Below, in pieces: positions 44,368 to 53,652 of a stretch of 64,000 bases of DNA. Origin of the DNA: Herbaspirillum sp. YR522 (GTDB lineage Bacteria > Pseudomonadota > Gammaproteobacteria > Burkholderiales > Burkholderiaceae_D). Position 1 is the first letter of the stretch, and the number at the start of each line of letters is the position of its first letter. The position numbers and the translations under genes are program-made. The stretch lies in the NCBI RefSeq assembly GCF_000282575.1, contig NZ_AKJA01000154.1, forward strand, positions 1 to 64,000, read 5' to 3'. Below the pieces are notes generated by a model that had not been told where the DNA came from, searched no databases, and saw nothing but the letters and a program-made list of their open reading frames with translations.

Positions 44368-45276
44368 ATGCTCAATCGCCTCGAAATGATCCGTATCTTC
44401 TGCACCGCCGCCGAGGCGGGCAGTTTCAAGGAGGCGGCGGTGCGCCTGGGCATCTCGCCCCAGGCCGTCACCCGCGCGGTCAAGGAGCTGGAACGGCTGC
44501 AGGGCGAAATGCTGTTTCATCGCAATACCCGACAGGTCCGTATCACCGCCTTCGGCGAGGCGCTGGCCGAACGCGCCCGCAGCAGCATGCTGCAGCTCGA
44601 TGCGTTGTTCGAGCAGCCACGCACGGCTACCCCCGAGCAGGAGATGGAAGGCCTGGTGCGACTGGCAGCGCCCTCTTCGTTGGGACGGCGGCGCCTGCTA
44701 CCGGTGATCGAGGCGCTGGGCGCACAGTATCCGGGCCTGCGTTTCGATGTGCGCTTGAACGACCAGCGCATCGACGTGATCGCCGAGAAGATCGACATCG
44801 GCATCCGGGTCGGCTTCCTGCGCGACAACCGCTTCGTGGTGCGCAAGCTGGCCAAGACCCGGCTGCACGTGGTGGCCACGCCGCGCTACCTGCGCCGGCA
44901 TGGCACGCCGCGCAACCTGGATCAATTGCAGGCCATGCCGCACACCGCCATCGTCGACCACGACACCGGGCGCCTGTGGCCCTGGATGTTTGCCGGCGAA
45001 CGGCAGATGAACCCGAGTGCGGCGCGCTTCGTGTGCGACGACTCCGAGGCGGAATACCAGTTCGTGCGCAGCGGCCAGGCGGCCGGCCAGATCGTCAGCT
45101 TCCTGGTGGCCGATGACATCGCCAGTGGCCGCCTGGTACCCTTGTTGCCGGCGCTGGAACCGGATCCCTGGGACATGTACCTGTATCGCCCGCAACGTGG
45201 CCCGATGCCGGCCCGCCTGCGCCTGGTGTTCGACGCGGTCGCCCGGGCGCTCACCGATTCGCTCTCGGCGCCCTGA
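44368..45276 (+). CDS. LysR family transcriptional regulator
   Basis: 302-residue LysR regulator. HTH at residues 1-60 (MLNRLEMIRIFCTAAEAGSFKEAAVRLGISPQAVTRAVKELERLQGEMLFHRNTRQVRIT) and an effector domain after residue 90 (LVRLAAPSSLGRRRLLPVIEALGAQYPGLRFDVRLND). The ATG at 44368 is chosen because the HTH begins there; the frame is open far upstream only by chance. Likely controls the divergent SDR gene and itself. Confidence 0.9.
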   Translation: MLNRLEMIRIFCTAAEAGSFKEAAVRLGISPQAVTRAVKELERLQGEMLFHRNTRQVRITAFGEALAERARSSMLQLDALFEQPRTATPEQEMEGLVRLAAPSSLGRRRLLPVIEALGAQYPGLRFDVRLNDQRIDVIAEKIDIGIRVGFLRDNRFVVRKLAKTRLHVVATPRYLRRHGTPRNLDQLQAMPHTAIVDHDTGRLWPWMFAGERQMNPSAARFVCDDSEAEYQFVRSGQAAGQIVSFLVADDIASGRLVPLLPALEPDPWDMYLYRPQRGPMPARLRLVFDAVARALTDSLSAP

Positions 45277-45370
45277 TCCGGCCCCCATCCGGCGGCTCTG
45301 TTTCTATACACAAGGGCGCAGGCGACGTATCGTCACGCCTGACGCCCTTTCATTGCCAAGGACCTTTGCC

Positions 45371-46363
45371 ATGACCGACTCCGCCATCCCCCGCTCCAGC
45401 GCCACCGAACTGCCGACCTTCGCCGACGTGTTGCTGGCGGCCGAACGCATCAGGCCGTGGGCCCATCGCACCCCGGTGCTGCGTTCGCGCACCGCCGATG
45501 CCGAGCTCGGCGCCAGCCTGTTCTTCAAGGCCGAGAACTTCCAGCGCATGGGCGCCTTCAAGTTTCGCGGCGCGATGAATTCGCTGTCGCAATTCGATGC
45601 CGAGCAGCGCCGTGCCGGGGTGGTCACCTTCTCCTCGGGCAACCATGCGCAAGGCACTGCGCTGGCGGCGCAGTTGCTGGGCATCCCGGCCACCATCGTG
45701 ATGCCGCTCGACGCGCCGGCCGCCAAGCTGGCCGCCACCCGCGGCTATGGCGCCGAGATCGTGACCTACGACCGCTACCAGCAGGACCGGGCGCAGATCT
45801 GCCAGCGCCTGGCCGACGAGCGCGGCATGACCATCATCCCGCCCTATGACCATCCGCACATCATCGCCGGACAGGGCACGGCTACCCTCGAACTGCTGCA
45901 GCAGACCGGTCCCCTCGATGCCCTGTTCGTCTGCCTGGGTGGCGGCGGGCTGTTGTCCGGCGCGGCGCTGGCTGCCCGTGCCCTGTCGCCGCAATGTCGT
46001 CTCTACGGTGTCGAGCCGGAAGCGGGCAATGATGGCCAGCAGTCGCTGCGGGCCGGGCGCATCATCAGCATCGACACCCCCAGGACGATTGCCGATGGCG
46101 CCCAGACGGCCTTCCTGGGCGACTATACCTTCGAGGTGATCCGGCGCGACGTGGACGACATCCATACCGTCAGCGATGCCGAACTGGTGCAGTGCATGCG
46201 TTTCTTTGCCGAACGCATGAAGATGGTGGTCGAGCCGACCGGCTGCCTGGCCTTTGCCGCCGCCCGCAGGATGCGCGAGCAACTACAGGGCAAGCGGGTG
46301 GGGGTGATCATCAGCGGCGGCAACGTCGACCTGGGCAAGCTGGCCGGTTATCTGGCAAGCTGA
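45371..46363 (+). CDS. PLP-dependent threonine/serine dehydratase or 3-hydroxyaspartate ammonia-lyase
   Basis: 330-residue fold-type II PLP enzyme. The lysine that binds PLP is in FQRMGAFKFRGAMNSL (about residue 63), the phosphate cradle in CLGGGGLLSGAALA (about 190-203), and SGNHAQG in between. It lacks the C-terminal ACT-like regulatory domain of biosynthetic IlvA, so it is catabolic-type. Relatives include threonine dehydratase TdcB, serine racemase and threo-3-hydroxyaspartate ammonia-lyase; I cannot separate these by eye. AAGGA precedes the ATG. The CHMI-like gene follows 37 bases later. Confidence 0.85.
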   Translation: MTDSAIPRSSATELPTFADVLLAAERIRPWAHRTPVLRSRTADAELGASLFFKAENFQRMGAFKFRGAMNSLSQFDAEQRRAGVVTFSSGNHAQGTALAAQLLGIPATIVMPLDAPAAKLAATRGYGAEIVTYDRYQQDRAQICQRLADERGMTIIPPYDHPHIIAGQGTATLELLQQTGPLDALFVCLGGGGLLSGAALAARALSPQCRLYGVEPEAGNDGQQSLRAGRIISIDTPRTIADGAQTAFLGDYTFEVIRRDVDDIHTVSDAELVQCMRFFAERMKMVVEPTGCLAFAAARRMREQLQGKRVGVIISGGNVDLGKLAGYLAS

Positions 46364-46400
46364 GCAGGCTTCAACTTTCCCGAACAAGACGAGGACCACC

Positions 46401-46769
46401 ATGCCGCATCTGTTTTTCGAATACACCGACAACCTGGACATCGACACTCGCCAGACCCTGCACAACATCAACCAGGCATTGGTGGCCAGCGGCCACTTCG
46501 ATGAAAATGCCATCAAGGCACGCGCCATCAAGCTCGACGATTACCTGGTCGGCACCGAGCCGCAGGCGCGCCGCGGCTTCCTGCACATTCGGCTGACGAT
46601 TCTTTCGGGACGAACACCGGAGGTGAAGAAGCAGGTCGCCGACCTGCTGGTGGCAACCGTGCAGCAGGGCCAGACCTGGCCGACCGGCACCCAGGTCCAG
46701 ATCACCGCCGAGGTGATCGACATGCAGCGCGACATCTACGGCAAGCTGGTGCTGCCGCCGGCGGCCTGA
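46401..46769 (+). CDS. 5-carboxymethyl-2-hydroxymuconate isomerase-like (CHMI) protein
   Basis: 122-residue tautomerase-superfamily protein. After Met removal it starts with Pro (MPHLFFEYTDNLDID), the catalytic base of the family. The conserved middle RGFLHIRLTILSGRTPEVKKQVADLLV matches HpaF/CHMI, which acts in homoprotocatechuate degradation. None of the other pathway enzymes is adjacent, so the physiological role is open. It follows the dehydratase on the same strand with GAGGA before the ATG, probably in one operon. Confidence 0.83.
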   Translation: MPHLFFEYTDNLDIDTRQTLHNINQALVASGHFDENAIKARAIKLDDYLVGTEPQARRGFLHIRLTILSGRTPEVKKQVADLLVATVQQGQTWPTGTQVQITAEVIDMQRDIYGKLVLPPAA

Positions 46770-46814
46770 GCCAGCGGCCTGGTCGGGCTCCATCGGTGCG
46801 ATGGAGCCGTGCCT

Positions 46815-47207
46815 TCATTGCAATGCCTGCCGGAATTGCACCACATTGCCTTCCGGGTCGTTGCCATCACAGGCGGTGACGTCCGCCGCACTCCATTCGA
46901 ACTCAACCGGCCTGATGTCGCCACCGCTACCCTGCGCGTTCACCCGTGCCTGGGCCAGTGAACGCACCGGCAGGAACAGCTTGACCGGCACCTGCTGGCG
47001 CAGTACCGGCGGCGAGGCAATCTCGACCTTGGCCGCGACCGCCGCCGGAATGGCGTGGATCACCAGCAGGAAGGTGTCGGTTTCGATGACCACCTTCTCG
47101 GCTTCGGCATGCTTGGGCACCACCGCCAGGACCTGCGCGTAGAACGCGGCAAGCCGGGCGACATCCTTGGCGAACAGGACTGCGCCTGCTTTGGGCTGGA
47201 TCGACAT
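46815..47207 (-). CDS. VOC (glyoxalase/bleomycin resistance fold) protein
   Basis: 130-residue protein of the vicinal-oxygen-chelate superfamily: VLFAKDVARLAAFYAQVLAV at the start and DGNDPEGNVVQFRQAL at the end are the typical first and last beta-alpha-beta segments. The final Glu metal-ligand position (DPEGN-V-QF) is partly conserved. Whether it is an enzyme or a binding protein is unknown. Starts at the ATG at 47207, convergent with the CHMI-like gene. Confidence 0.82.
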   Translation of the reverse strand: MSIQPKAGAVLFAKDVARLAAFYAQVLAVVPKHAEAEKVVIETDTFLLVIHAIPAAVAAKVEIASPPVLRQQVPVKLFLPVRSLAQARVNAQGSGGDIRPVEFEWSAADVTACDGNDPEGNVVQFRQALQ

Positions 47208-47769
47208 CTCTGCTTTCAAAAAAAAACGTGGTCAGGCGCCTCGGTGCCATGCCTGATGCAGGCGCACCGCTGCCGGGAACGGCAGAGTTTATTTTTGTGG
47301 TACTGGCTTGGCAAGTCCATTTTTGTCGCCTTCCGTTGTCATTGCGTCCATGTCGCCTCCCGGCGACAAATACGAATAGTGCATCGCAATATAGGACATT
47401 GCCTACACCAATCGGTGGCGATGTCCGATGCCGACCGGCATCGAAATGGGCTAATCTTGTCAACATCGGATAGCCCTTCCAGCCTTGATGACAAGCGATC
47501 AATTGTCATCATGATCATGCAAATAGCGGCATTTGTGAGCGGAATTGCACTGTTTCTGCTACCGAAACGTTTAATTTGTAAGAGGATGTAGCAAAAACAT
47601 TTACAAGTGATTTTTATCTGCTACTTTGATGTCGCAGGGCAATAAAGGCTTCCGGCCAAAATGCGAATAAGAAACGACGGAAAGCGAAAAAGCCAACTAA
47701 CAGCAACACGTTGTCTTGATGTCCACCACGGGATGTCAGGCAACGAGCCCAACCAGACAATAGTGCGCC
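47208..47769. other. AT-richer intergenic region without supported gene
   Basis: 560 bases between the VOC gene and the GGDEF gene. A CTGCCG-GGAA-CGGCAG stem followed by a T-rich stretch (47270-47296) looks like a weak plus-strand terminator. The 3' part (about 47500-47640) is clearly AT-rich. An 82-codon frame at 47228 has no recognisable protein character. Promoters of both divergent genes should be here. Confidence 0.5.
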
Positions 47770-48894
47770 ATGACCATCAGAAACCTACAGACACCTGTTA
47801 GACCGGATGCCTTCAAGCGTTCCATGCAACCAGCGCGCGAGCGCGGCCCGTCCAATCGGGGCATGACCACTCGTGGTCCGGCCGATTCGCGCCTGCAGCT
47901 GGCCAACTTCGGTGGCGAGTCCGATGCCTGGCTTGAGCCGATGCTGGCCGACTTCCTGTCGCTGGCTTGCAATGTATGCAATGCGCCGTTCGGCATGATG
48001 ACCCAATTGCATGGCGACCTCGGTCTGCAGCATCCCTTCGTGTCGGTGGTCAATGGTCGCGGCGATGTGCGCAACCAATGGTGGCGCTTTGCCGGGCAGA
48101 ACGGCGTATCCCGTAGCGCGGTCGATTTTTCGCTGTGCGAAGCGGCCGTGCGTCGTGGCCGCAACCTGACGGAAATCAGCGACCTGCAGTCCGACCTGCG
48201 TTTCGGCCAGAGCGAACTGGCTACCAGCATGCCGCACGTGCGCTTCTATGCCGCCGTACCACTGCTGGCCGAGAATGGCGATGCGCTGGGCACGTTGTGC
48301 GTGATGGACCGCACGGTGCGCACCCTGAGCGCGGCCGAGCGCGATGGCCTGCAAAAGCTGGCGCGCCAGCTCGAAGCCCAGTTCGAAAGCCGCCGCACCA
48401 TGCAAAAGCTCGAGCAGCAGACGCTGACCGACTCGCTCACTGCCATCGGCAACCGTCGCAACTTCGACCTGCGCCTGCGTGAAGAATGGACGCGTCACCT
48501 GCGCAATGCGCGCCCGCTGTCGATGTTGATGGTGGATGTGGACTACTTCAAGCAGTACAACGATACCTACGGCCACCCCGCCGGTGATGCGTTGCTGACC
48601 CAGCTGGCCCTGGTGCTGCGCTCGCCGCTGCGCGCCAGCGACTTCCTGGCCCGCTACGGCGGCGACGAATTCGCGCTGATCCTGCCCGACACCGACGAGA
48701 TCGGCGCCATGCAGGTCGCCGACCGCATCAAGCAGGCAGTCGCGCGCGTGAAGTGGCCGCACACCGACATCGAGGTCAGCCTGGGCGCGGCCACCGTCAC
48801 CCCGTCCGAGATGTGCGACTTCCACGCCTTGCTGGCAGCGGCCGACAAGGCCATGTACGAGCGCAAGCATGGCCGGGCAAAGAACAACTCGTGA
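47770..48894 (+). CDS. GAF-GGDEF diguanylate cyclase
   Basis: 374-residue enzyme that makes c-di-GMP from two GTP. A GAF domain covers about residues 55-205 (CNVCNAPFGMMTQL...FYAAVPLLAENGDALGTLCVMD). The GGDEF domain (about 215-370) has LTDSLTAIGNRRNFD, DVDYFKQYNDTYGHPAGDALL and the active site RYGGDEFALIL. An inhibitory I-site RxxD (RASD) lies five residues before GGDEF, so product inhibition is likely. No membrane segment. It stands alone and ends at a strong terminator. Confidence 0.92.
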   Translation: MTIRNLQTPVRPDAFKRSMQPARERGPSNRGMTTRGPADSRLQLANFGGESDAWLEPMLADFLSLACNVCNAPFGMMTQLHGDLGLQHPFVSVVNGRGDVRNQWWRFAGQNGVSRSAVDFSLCEAAVRRGRNLTEISDLQSDLRFGQSELATSMPHVRFYAAVPLLAENGDALGTLCVMDRTVRTLSAAERDGLQKLARQLEAQFESRRTMQKLEQQTLTDSLTAIGNRRNFDLRLREEWTRHLRNARPLSMLMVDVDYFKQYNDTYGHPAGDALLTQLALVLRSPLRASDFLARYGGDEFALILPDTDEIGAMQVADRIKQAVARVKWPHTDIEVSLGAATVTPSEMCDFHALLAAADKAMYERKHGRAKNNS

Positions 48895-48921
48895 TGGGCT
48901 GACGCCAGCCCGGTAACGTGG

Positions 48922-48956
48922 TGCCGTCCAGTGTCGACTGGACGGCATTTTTTTTT
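48922..48956 (+). terminator. Rho-independent terminator
   Basis: Stem TGCCGTCCAG (48922-48931), loop TGTCGA, stem CTGGACGGCA (48938-48947), then nine T. Ends the GGDEF gene. Confidence 0.92.
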
Positions 48957-49041
48957 CGCTGGAACGGCTGACTTGAGCGCTCCCGGTCGCAACCGGCGCA
49001 GCGCCTTTCCTACGCTGCCGGGGCGGCAAAAAGGGAATCGT

Positions 49042-49806
49042 TCACGCGAACTGCGAAAAGTCCGGCTTTCTCTTCTCCAGGAACGCGGTAAAGGCTTCCT
49101 TGGCCTCGGGCGCCACCAGCATGCGGGCGAAGTGTTCCACTTCCGCGCTGATCTGCTGCTCGGTGGCGCTCACTCGGTTCTTCTTCATCAATTGCTTGGT
49201 CACCCGGATCGATGCCGCCGGCAGCGCAGCCAGCTTGCTGGCCTGCTGGCGCGCGAAAGGCAGCAATTCGTCGCCCGGCAGCACGCGGTTGACCAAGCCC
49301 ATGTCGCGCGCCTCAAGGGCATCGAAAGGCTCGCCCAGCAACAGCTTTTCGGCGGCGCGCTGATAGCCGGCGATATGCGGCAGCAGCAGCGACGACGCCG
49401 CCTCCGGGCACAGGCCCAATTGCGTGAACGGCATCGAGAAGCGCGCGTTGTCGGCCGCATAGACCAGGTCGCAGTGCAGCAGCAAGGTGGTGCCGATGCC
49501 CACCGCCGCGCCAGCGACGGCGGCCACGATGGGCTTGCCGGCGTGACTGAGCTGCCACAGGAACTGGAACACGGGTGCGTCCTTGTCGCTGGGCGGGTGC
49601 CTGAGAAAATCTTCCAGGTCGTTGCCGGCAGTGAATACCTTGGGCTTGCCACAGAACAGGATCGCGCGCACGGCAGCGTCCTGCTCGGCCTCCTTGAGGG
49701 CGTCGGCCAGCTGCTGGTACATGGCGGCGGTAATGGCGTTCTTCTTGTCTTCACGATCGAAGGCGATGGTCAGAATGCCGTCCTGCTTGCTCAGTTCGAT
49801 GTCCAT
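49042..49806 (-). CDS. Enoyl-CoA hydratase/isomerase family protein
   Basis: 254-residue crotonase-fold enzyme, last gene of the beta-oxidation operon. Oxyanion-hole segment KVFTAGNDLEDFL (about residues 58-70) and VAAVAGAAVGIGTTLLLHCDLVYA (about 94-117). The first catalytic Glu of hydratases (GGGCEL) is replaced by Thr here (GIGTTL), while the second Glu is present in LGLCPEAASS. This pattern is typical of delta3-delta2-enoyl-CoA isomerases rather than hydratases. The ATG at 49806 is chosen from the family start. Confidence 0.86.
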   Translation of the reverse strand: MDIELSKQDGILTIAFDREDKKNAITAAMYQQLADALKEAEQDAAVRAILFCGKPKVFTAGNDLEDFLRHPPSDKDAPVFQFLWQLSHAGKPIVAAVAGAAVGIGTTLLLHCDLVYAADNARFSMPFTQLGLCPEAASSLLLPHIAGYQRAAEKLLLGEPFDALEARDMGLVNRVLPGDELLPFARQQASKLAALPAASIRVTKQLMKKNRVSATEQQISAEVEHFARMLVAPEAKEAFTAFLEKRKPDFSQFA

Positions 49807-49898
49807 GGGTCTCCCGGTTCGTACGCCGGCTGTGGATAGGTTGAAAAAACAGCCGCACGGCGCAAGCGGTGCGGCTGTCGCCTGGGGCATCACATCGA

Positions 49899-51095
49899 TT
49901 ACATGCGCTCGAAAATACCGGCGGCTCCCATGCCCGTGCCCACGCACATGGTCACCATGCCGTACTTCAGGTTCTTGCGGCGCAGCGCATGGATGGTGGT
50001 GGCCGCACGGATGGCGCCGGTGGCGCCCAGCGGGTGGCCCAGTGCGATGGCGCCGCCCATCGGGTTGACCTTGGCCGGGTCCAGCCCGAGGTCGCCGATG
50101 ACGGCCAGCGCCTGGGCGGCAAAGGCTTCGTTGAGCTCGATCCAGTCGATCTGGTCCTGGGTCAGGCCGGCGGCCTTGAGCGCGGCCGGAATCGCTTCCT
50201 TGGGGCCGATCCCCATGATCTCGGGCGGCACGCCGCGCACCGCGAACGAGACAAAGCGCGCCAGCGGGGTCAGGTTGAACTGCTTGAGGATCTTCTCGGA
50301 GACGATGATCAGCGCGCCGGCGCCGTCGGAGGTCTGCGAACTGTTGCCCGCGGTGACGCTGCCCTTGGCGGCGAACACCGGCTTGAGCTTGGCCAGCGCG
50401 GCGATGCTGGAATCGGCGCGCGGACCTTCGTCCAGGCTCACGGTGCGGGTCTTGACGTCGATCTCGCCGCTGCCCAGGTTGGGGAAGCGCTCGATGATCT
50501 CGAACGGCGTCATCTCGTCGGCGAATTCACCGGCCTGCTGGGCGGCGATCGCCTTCTGGTGCGACGCCAGGGCGAACTCGTCCTGGGCCTCGCGCGAGAC
50601 CTTCCATTGCTGGGCCACCTTTTCCGCGGTCAGGCCCATGCCATAGGCCATGCCCACGTTCTCGTCCTTGAAGGCATCGATGTTGACCGAGGGATGAAAT
50701 CCCATCATCGGCACCATCGACATCGACTCGGCACCGCCGGCGATCATGATGTCGGCTTCGCCGACGCGGATACGGTCGGCCGCCATCGCCACGGCAGTGA
50801 TGCCCGAGGCGCAGAAACGGTTGATGGTGACGCCGCCGATGGTATTGGGCAGGCCGGCCAGCAGCACGGCGTTACGCGCCATGTTCAGGCCCGCCGCGCC
50901 TTCGGGGAAGGAGCAGCCGATGATGGCGTCCTCGATCAGCTTGGGGTCCAGCCCCGGGACCTGCGCCACGGCAGACTGGATGGCGCGTACCAGCAGGTCG
51001 TCCGGACGGGTGTTCTTGAACATGCCGCGCGGCGCCTTGCCGATCGGGGTGCGGGTGGCGGCGACGATGTACGCGTCTTGCAGTTGTTTGCTCAT
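49899..51095 (-). CDS. fadA: Acetyl-CoA C-acyltransferase (3-ketoacyl-CoA thiolase)
   Basis: 398-residue thiolase that cleaves 3-ketoacyl-CoA in the last step of beta-oxidation. Active-site Cys in TINRFCASGITAVAMAADRI (about residue 93), GGAESMSMVPM, and C-terminal NEAFAAQAL and GHPLGATGAIRA with CVGTGMGAAGIFE (His and second Cys). It follows the FadN-type gene by 55 bases in an operon, matching the FadN-FadA-FadE set. Confidence 0.92.
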   Translation of the reverse strand: MSKQLQDAYIVAATRTPIGKAPRGMFKNTRPDDLLVRAIQSAVAQVPGLDPKLIEDAIIGCSFPEGAAGLNMARNAVLLAGLPNTIGGVTINRFCASGITAVAMAADRIRVGEADIMIAGGAESMSMVPMMGFHPSVNIDAFKDENVGMAYGMGLTAEKVAQQWKVSREAQDEFALASHQKAIAAQQAGEFADEMTPFEIIERFPNLGSGEIDVKTRTVSLDEGPRADSSIAALAKLKPVFAAKGSVTAGNSSQTSDGAGALIIVSEKILKQFNLTPLARFVSFAVRGVPPEIMGIGPKEAIPAALKAAGLTQDQIDWIELNEAFAAQALAVIGDLGLDPAKVNPMGGAIALGHPLGATGAIRAATTIHALRRKNLKYGMVTMCVGTGMGAAGIFERM

Positions 51096-51150
51096 TGTTG
51101 TTGCTCCTGTATGGGGCGAATGCTTATTAGGACTTGGCTACGGCCTGGCA

Positions 51151-53538
51151 TCAATTGCGCACTGGTTTGCCGGTCTGCATCATTCCCATGATCCGTTCCT
51201 GCGTCTTGGGGTGATTGAGCAGCTCCATGAAGAACCTGCGCTCGATGTCGAGCAGCCATTGTTCGTTGACGATACTGCCCTCTTCCACTTCGCCACCGGC
51301 GACGGTCTCGGCAATCATCTTGCCCAGCTTGAAGTCGTGCGCCGAGATAAAACCACCGTCGCGCATGTTGACCAGCTGCGCCATGATGGTGGCCAGGCCG
51401 TTGCGCCCGATCACCGGGATCTGCGGCGGCAACGGCGCCCGGTAACCGGCATCGAACAGGGCACGTGCCTCGACCTTGGCCACGTGCAGCAATTCGTAGG
51501 GGTTGAAGACGATCACGTCGTCCTCGCGCAGGTAGCCCAGCTTCCTGGCTTCGAGCGCCGACTTGGACACATTGGCGGTGGCCGCGGCCAGCATGTAGTC
51601 CTTGAGGAACGGCAGGATGTCGTTGCCCTTGGCTTGGCGCGCGGCGCGCACCGCCGCTTCCTTGAGGCCGCCACCGGCCGGAATCAGGCCCACGCCGACT
51701 TCGACCAGGCCGATATAGGACTCGATCGATACCACCCGCTTGGCGGCGTGCAGCAACAGTTCGCAGCCGCCGCCCAGGGCCAGCCCGGCCACCGCCGCCA
51801 CCACCGGCACGCCGGCATACTTGAGGCGCTGGTGCGCCTGCTGCAGTTGATGCACCACCGGCTCGATGGCCTTGACGCCGCCCGACATGAACAGGGGCAG
51901 CATCGACTGCAGGTCGGCACCGGCCGAGAAGGCGCCGCCTTCGGCGGCGTCCGGATGCCAGATCACCAGGCCCTTGAAGTTCCGCTCGGCTTCGGTGATG
52001 GCGCGATTCATGCCATCGATGACGCCCTGGCCGATCACGTGCATCTTGGTCTTGAACGACAGGATCAACACTTCGTCGCCCTGGTGCCAGACGCGCACCG
52101 ATTCGTCTTCGAAGAAGGTGGTGCCGGCCAGCTTGCCGTCGGCCACGCCTTCGCCCGCCAGCGGCGCACGGAAAGCCTGGCGCTGGTAGATCGGCAACTG
52201 GGAGCGCGCTACATCGGCCTGCCTGGATGGCGAATACGAACCGCCGGCGCCATGCACGCCCTGGCGACCGTCGAACACCCAGGCCGGCAGGGGCGCGCTG
52301 GACAAGGCGCGACCGGCTTCGATGTCTTCCTTGACCCACTGCGCGATCTGCTGCCAGCCCGAGGCTTGCCAGGTTTCGAATGGGCCCACGCTCCAGCCAA
52401 AGCCCCAGCGCATGGCGAAATCGAGGTCGCGCGCGTTGTCGGCCACCGATTCCAGGTGCACGGCGATGTAGTGGAACATGTCGCGGAAGATCGCCCACAG
52501 GAACTGCCCCTGTGGATTGGTCGAGTCGTGCAGCGCCTTCATGCGCTTGACCGGATCCTTCTCCTTGAGGATCCGCACGATGATGTCGTCGGCCTTGCCG
52601 CCGCCGGCCACGTAATCGCCCTTGGCCGGATCGATGCGCAGGATGTCCTTGCCCACCTTCTTGTAGAAACCGGCGCCGCTCTTCTGCCCCAATGCACCCT
52701 GCTCGATCAGCTTGGCCAGCAGCGGCGGCGTGGCGTAGGTGGCGAAGAAGGGGTCGTCCTTGAGGTTGTCCTGCATGGTGCGGATCACGTGGCCCATGGT
52801 GTCGAGCCCGACCACGTCGGCGGTACGGAATGTGCCCGACTTGGCGCGGCCCAGCTTGGCGCCGGTCAGGTCATCGACCACGTCGACCGACAGGCCATAC
52901 TTGTCGGCCTCGATGACGGTGGCCAGGATACCGAAGATACCGACCCGGTTGGCGACGAAGTTGGGGGTATCGAAAGCCCGCACCACGCCCTTGCCCAAGG
53001 TGGTGGTGAGGAACACCTCGAGCTTGTCGAGGATCTCGGGCGCCGTGGTGGCGGTGGGGATCAGCTCGACCAGGTGCATGTAGCGCGGCGGGTTGAAGAA
53101 GTGCACGCCGCAGAAGCGCGCCTTGAGCCCGGCATCGAAACCGTCCGCCAGGGCAGTGATCGACAGGCCCGAGGTATTGGAGGCGAAGATGGTGTCGGGA
53201 CCGATATGGGGCGCGACCTTCTTGTACAGGTCGTGCTTCCAGTCCATGCGCTCGGCGATGGCTTCGATGATCAGGTCGCAACCGGCCAGCTGGGCCAGGT
53301 CATCCTCGTAGTTGGCGACCTGGATCAGCGCGGCGTCGTCCTTGTTGCCCAGCGGCGCCGGGCTGAGCTTCTTGAGGTTGTCGATGGCGCGCAGCACGAT
53401 GCCATTCTTGGGGCCTTCCTTGGCCGGCAGGTCGAACAGCACCACGGGCACGCGGGCGTTGATGCAATGGGCGGCGATCTGCGCCCCCATGACGCCGGCG
53501 CCAAGTACGGCCACTTTTTTGACGATGAAATTGGACAC
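51151..53538 (-). CDS. fadN: FadN-type 3-hydroxyacyl-CoA dehydrogenase / enoyl-CoA hydratase
   Basis: 795-residue bifunctional beta-oxidation enzyme. The dehydrogenase comes first: NAD motif KVAVLGAGVMGAQIAAHC (residues 7-24), GVHFFNPPRYMHLVELIP (catalytic His) and PNFVANRVGIF. The crotonase-like part is at the C-terminal side (GLVIWHPDAAEGGAFSAGADL, VVAAVAGLALGGGCELLLHA, GLVEVGVGLIPAGGGLKE). FadB of E. coli has the reverse order, so this is FadN-like, as in Bacillus. The GTG start at 53538 follows AAGGAGA and gives MSNFIVKK. Confidence 0.91.
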   Translation of the reverse strand: MSNFIVKKVAVLGAGVMGAQIAAHCINARVPVVLFDLPAKEGPKNGIVLRAIDNLKKLSPAPLGNKDDAALIQVANYEDDLAQLAGCDLIIEAIAERMDWKHDLYKKVAPHIGPDTIFASNTSGLSITALADGFDAGLKARFCGVHFFNPPRYMHLVELIPTATTAPEILDKLEVFLTTTLGKGVVRAFDTPNFVANRVGIFGILATVIEADKYGLSVDVVDDLTGAKLGRAKSGTFRTADVVGLDTMGHVIRTMQDNLKDDPFFATYATPPLLAKLIEQGALGQKSGAGFYKKVGKDILRIDPAKGDYVAGGGKADDIIVRILKEKDPVKRMKALHDSTNPQGQFLWAIFRDMFHYIAVHLESVADNARDLDFAMRWGFGWSVGPFETWQASGWQQIAQWVKEDIEAGRALSSAPLPAWVFDGRQGVHGAGGSYSPSRQADVARSQLPIYQRQAFRAPLAGEGVADGKLAGTTFFEDESVRVWHQGDEVLILSFKTKMHVIGQGVIDGMNRAITEAERNFKGLVIWHPDAAEGGAFSAGADLQSMLPLFMSGGVKAIEPVVHQLQQAHQRLKYAGVPVVAAVAGLALGGGCELLLHAAKRVVSIESYIGLVEVGVGLIPAGGGLKEAAVRAARQAKGNDILPFLKDYMLAAATANVSKSALEARKLGYLREDDVIVFNPYELLHVAKVEARALFDAGYRAPLPPQIPVIGRNGLATIMAQLVNMRDGGFISAHDFKLGKMIAETVAGGEVEEGSIVNEQWLLDIERRFFMELLNHPKTQERIMGMMQTGKPVRN

Positions 53539-53611
53539 GCAAGTCTCCTTTGCTGATGCTTCAATGAGGCGAAACGAATTCGGACTGAAAGCCTGGGGCC
53601 GGGGGGCCTGT

Positions 53612-53631
53612 GTCCCGGCCTGCGCCGGGAC
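53612..53631. repeat. REP-like palindrome GTCCCGGC-CTGC-GCCGGGAC
   Basis: Perfect 8-bp stem with a CTGC loop, in the gap between the FadN and FadE genes. Translated, its flank reads VPAQAGTQ, the trace left by a widespread family of intergenic palindromic repeats. One copy seen in this window. Confidence 0.65.
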
Positions 53632-53652
53632 CACCGAGGTGCTAGTTATACC

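Noticed and set aside
38780-46769. HpaI-like aldolase (8.8 kb) and CHMI-like gene (46.4 kb) as one homoprotocatechuate pathway
   Set aside because: They are 37 kb apart, and no ring-cleavage or other hpa genes are present in the window.
50746-53556. 936-codon plus-strand open frame
   Set aside because: Opposite the thiolase and FadN genes; no family features.
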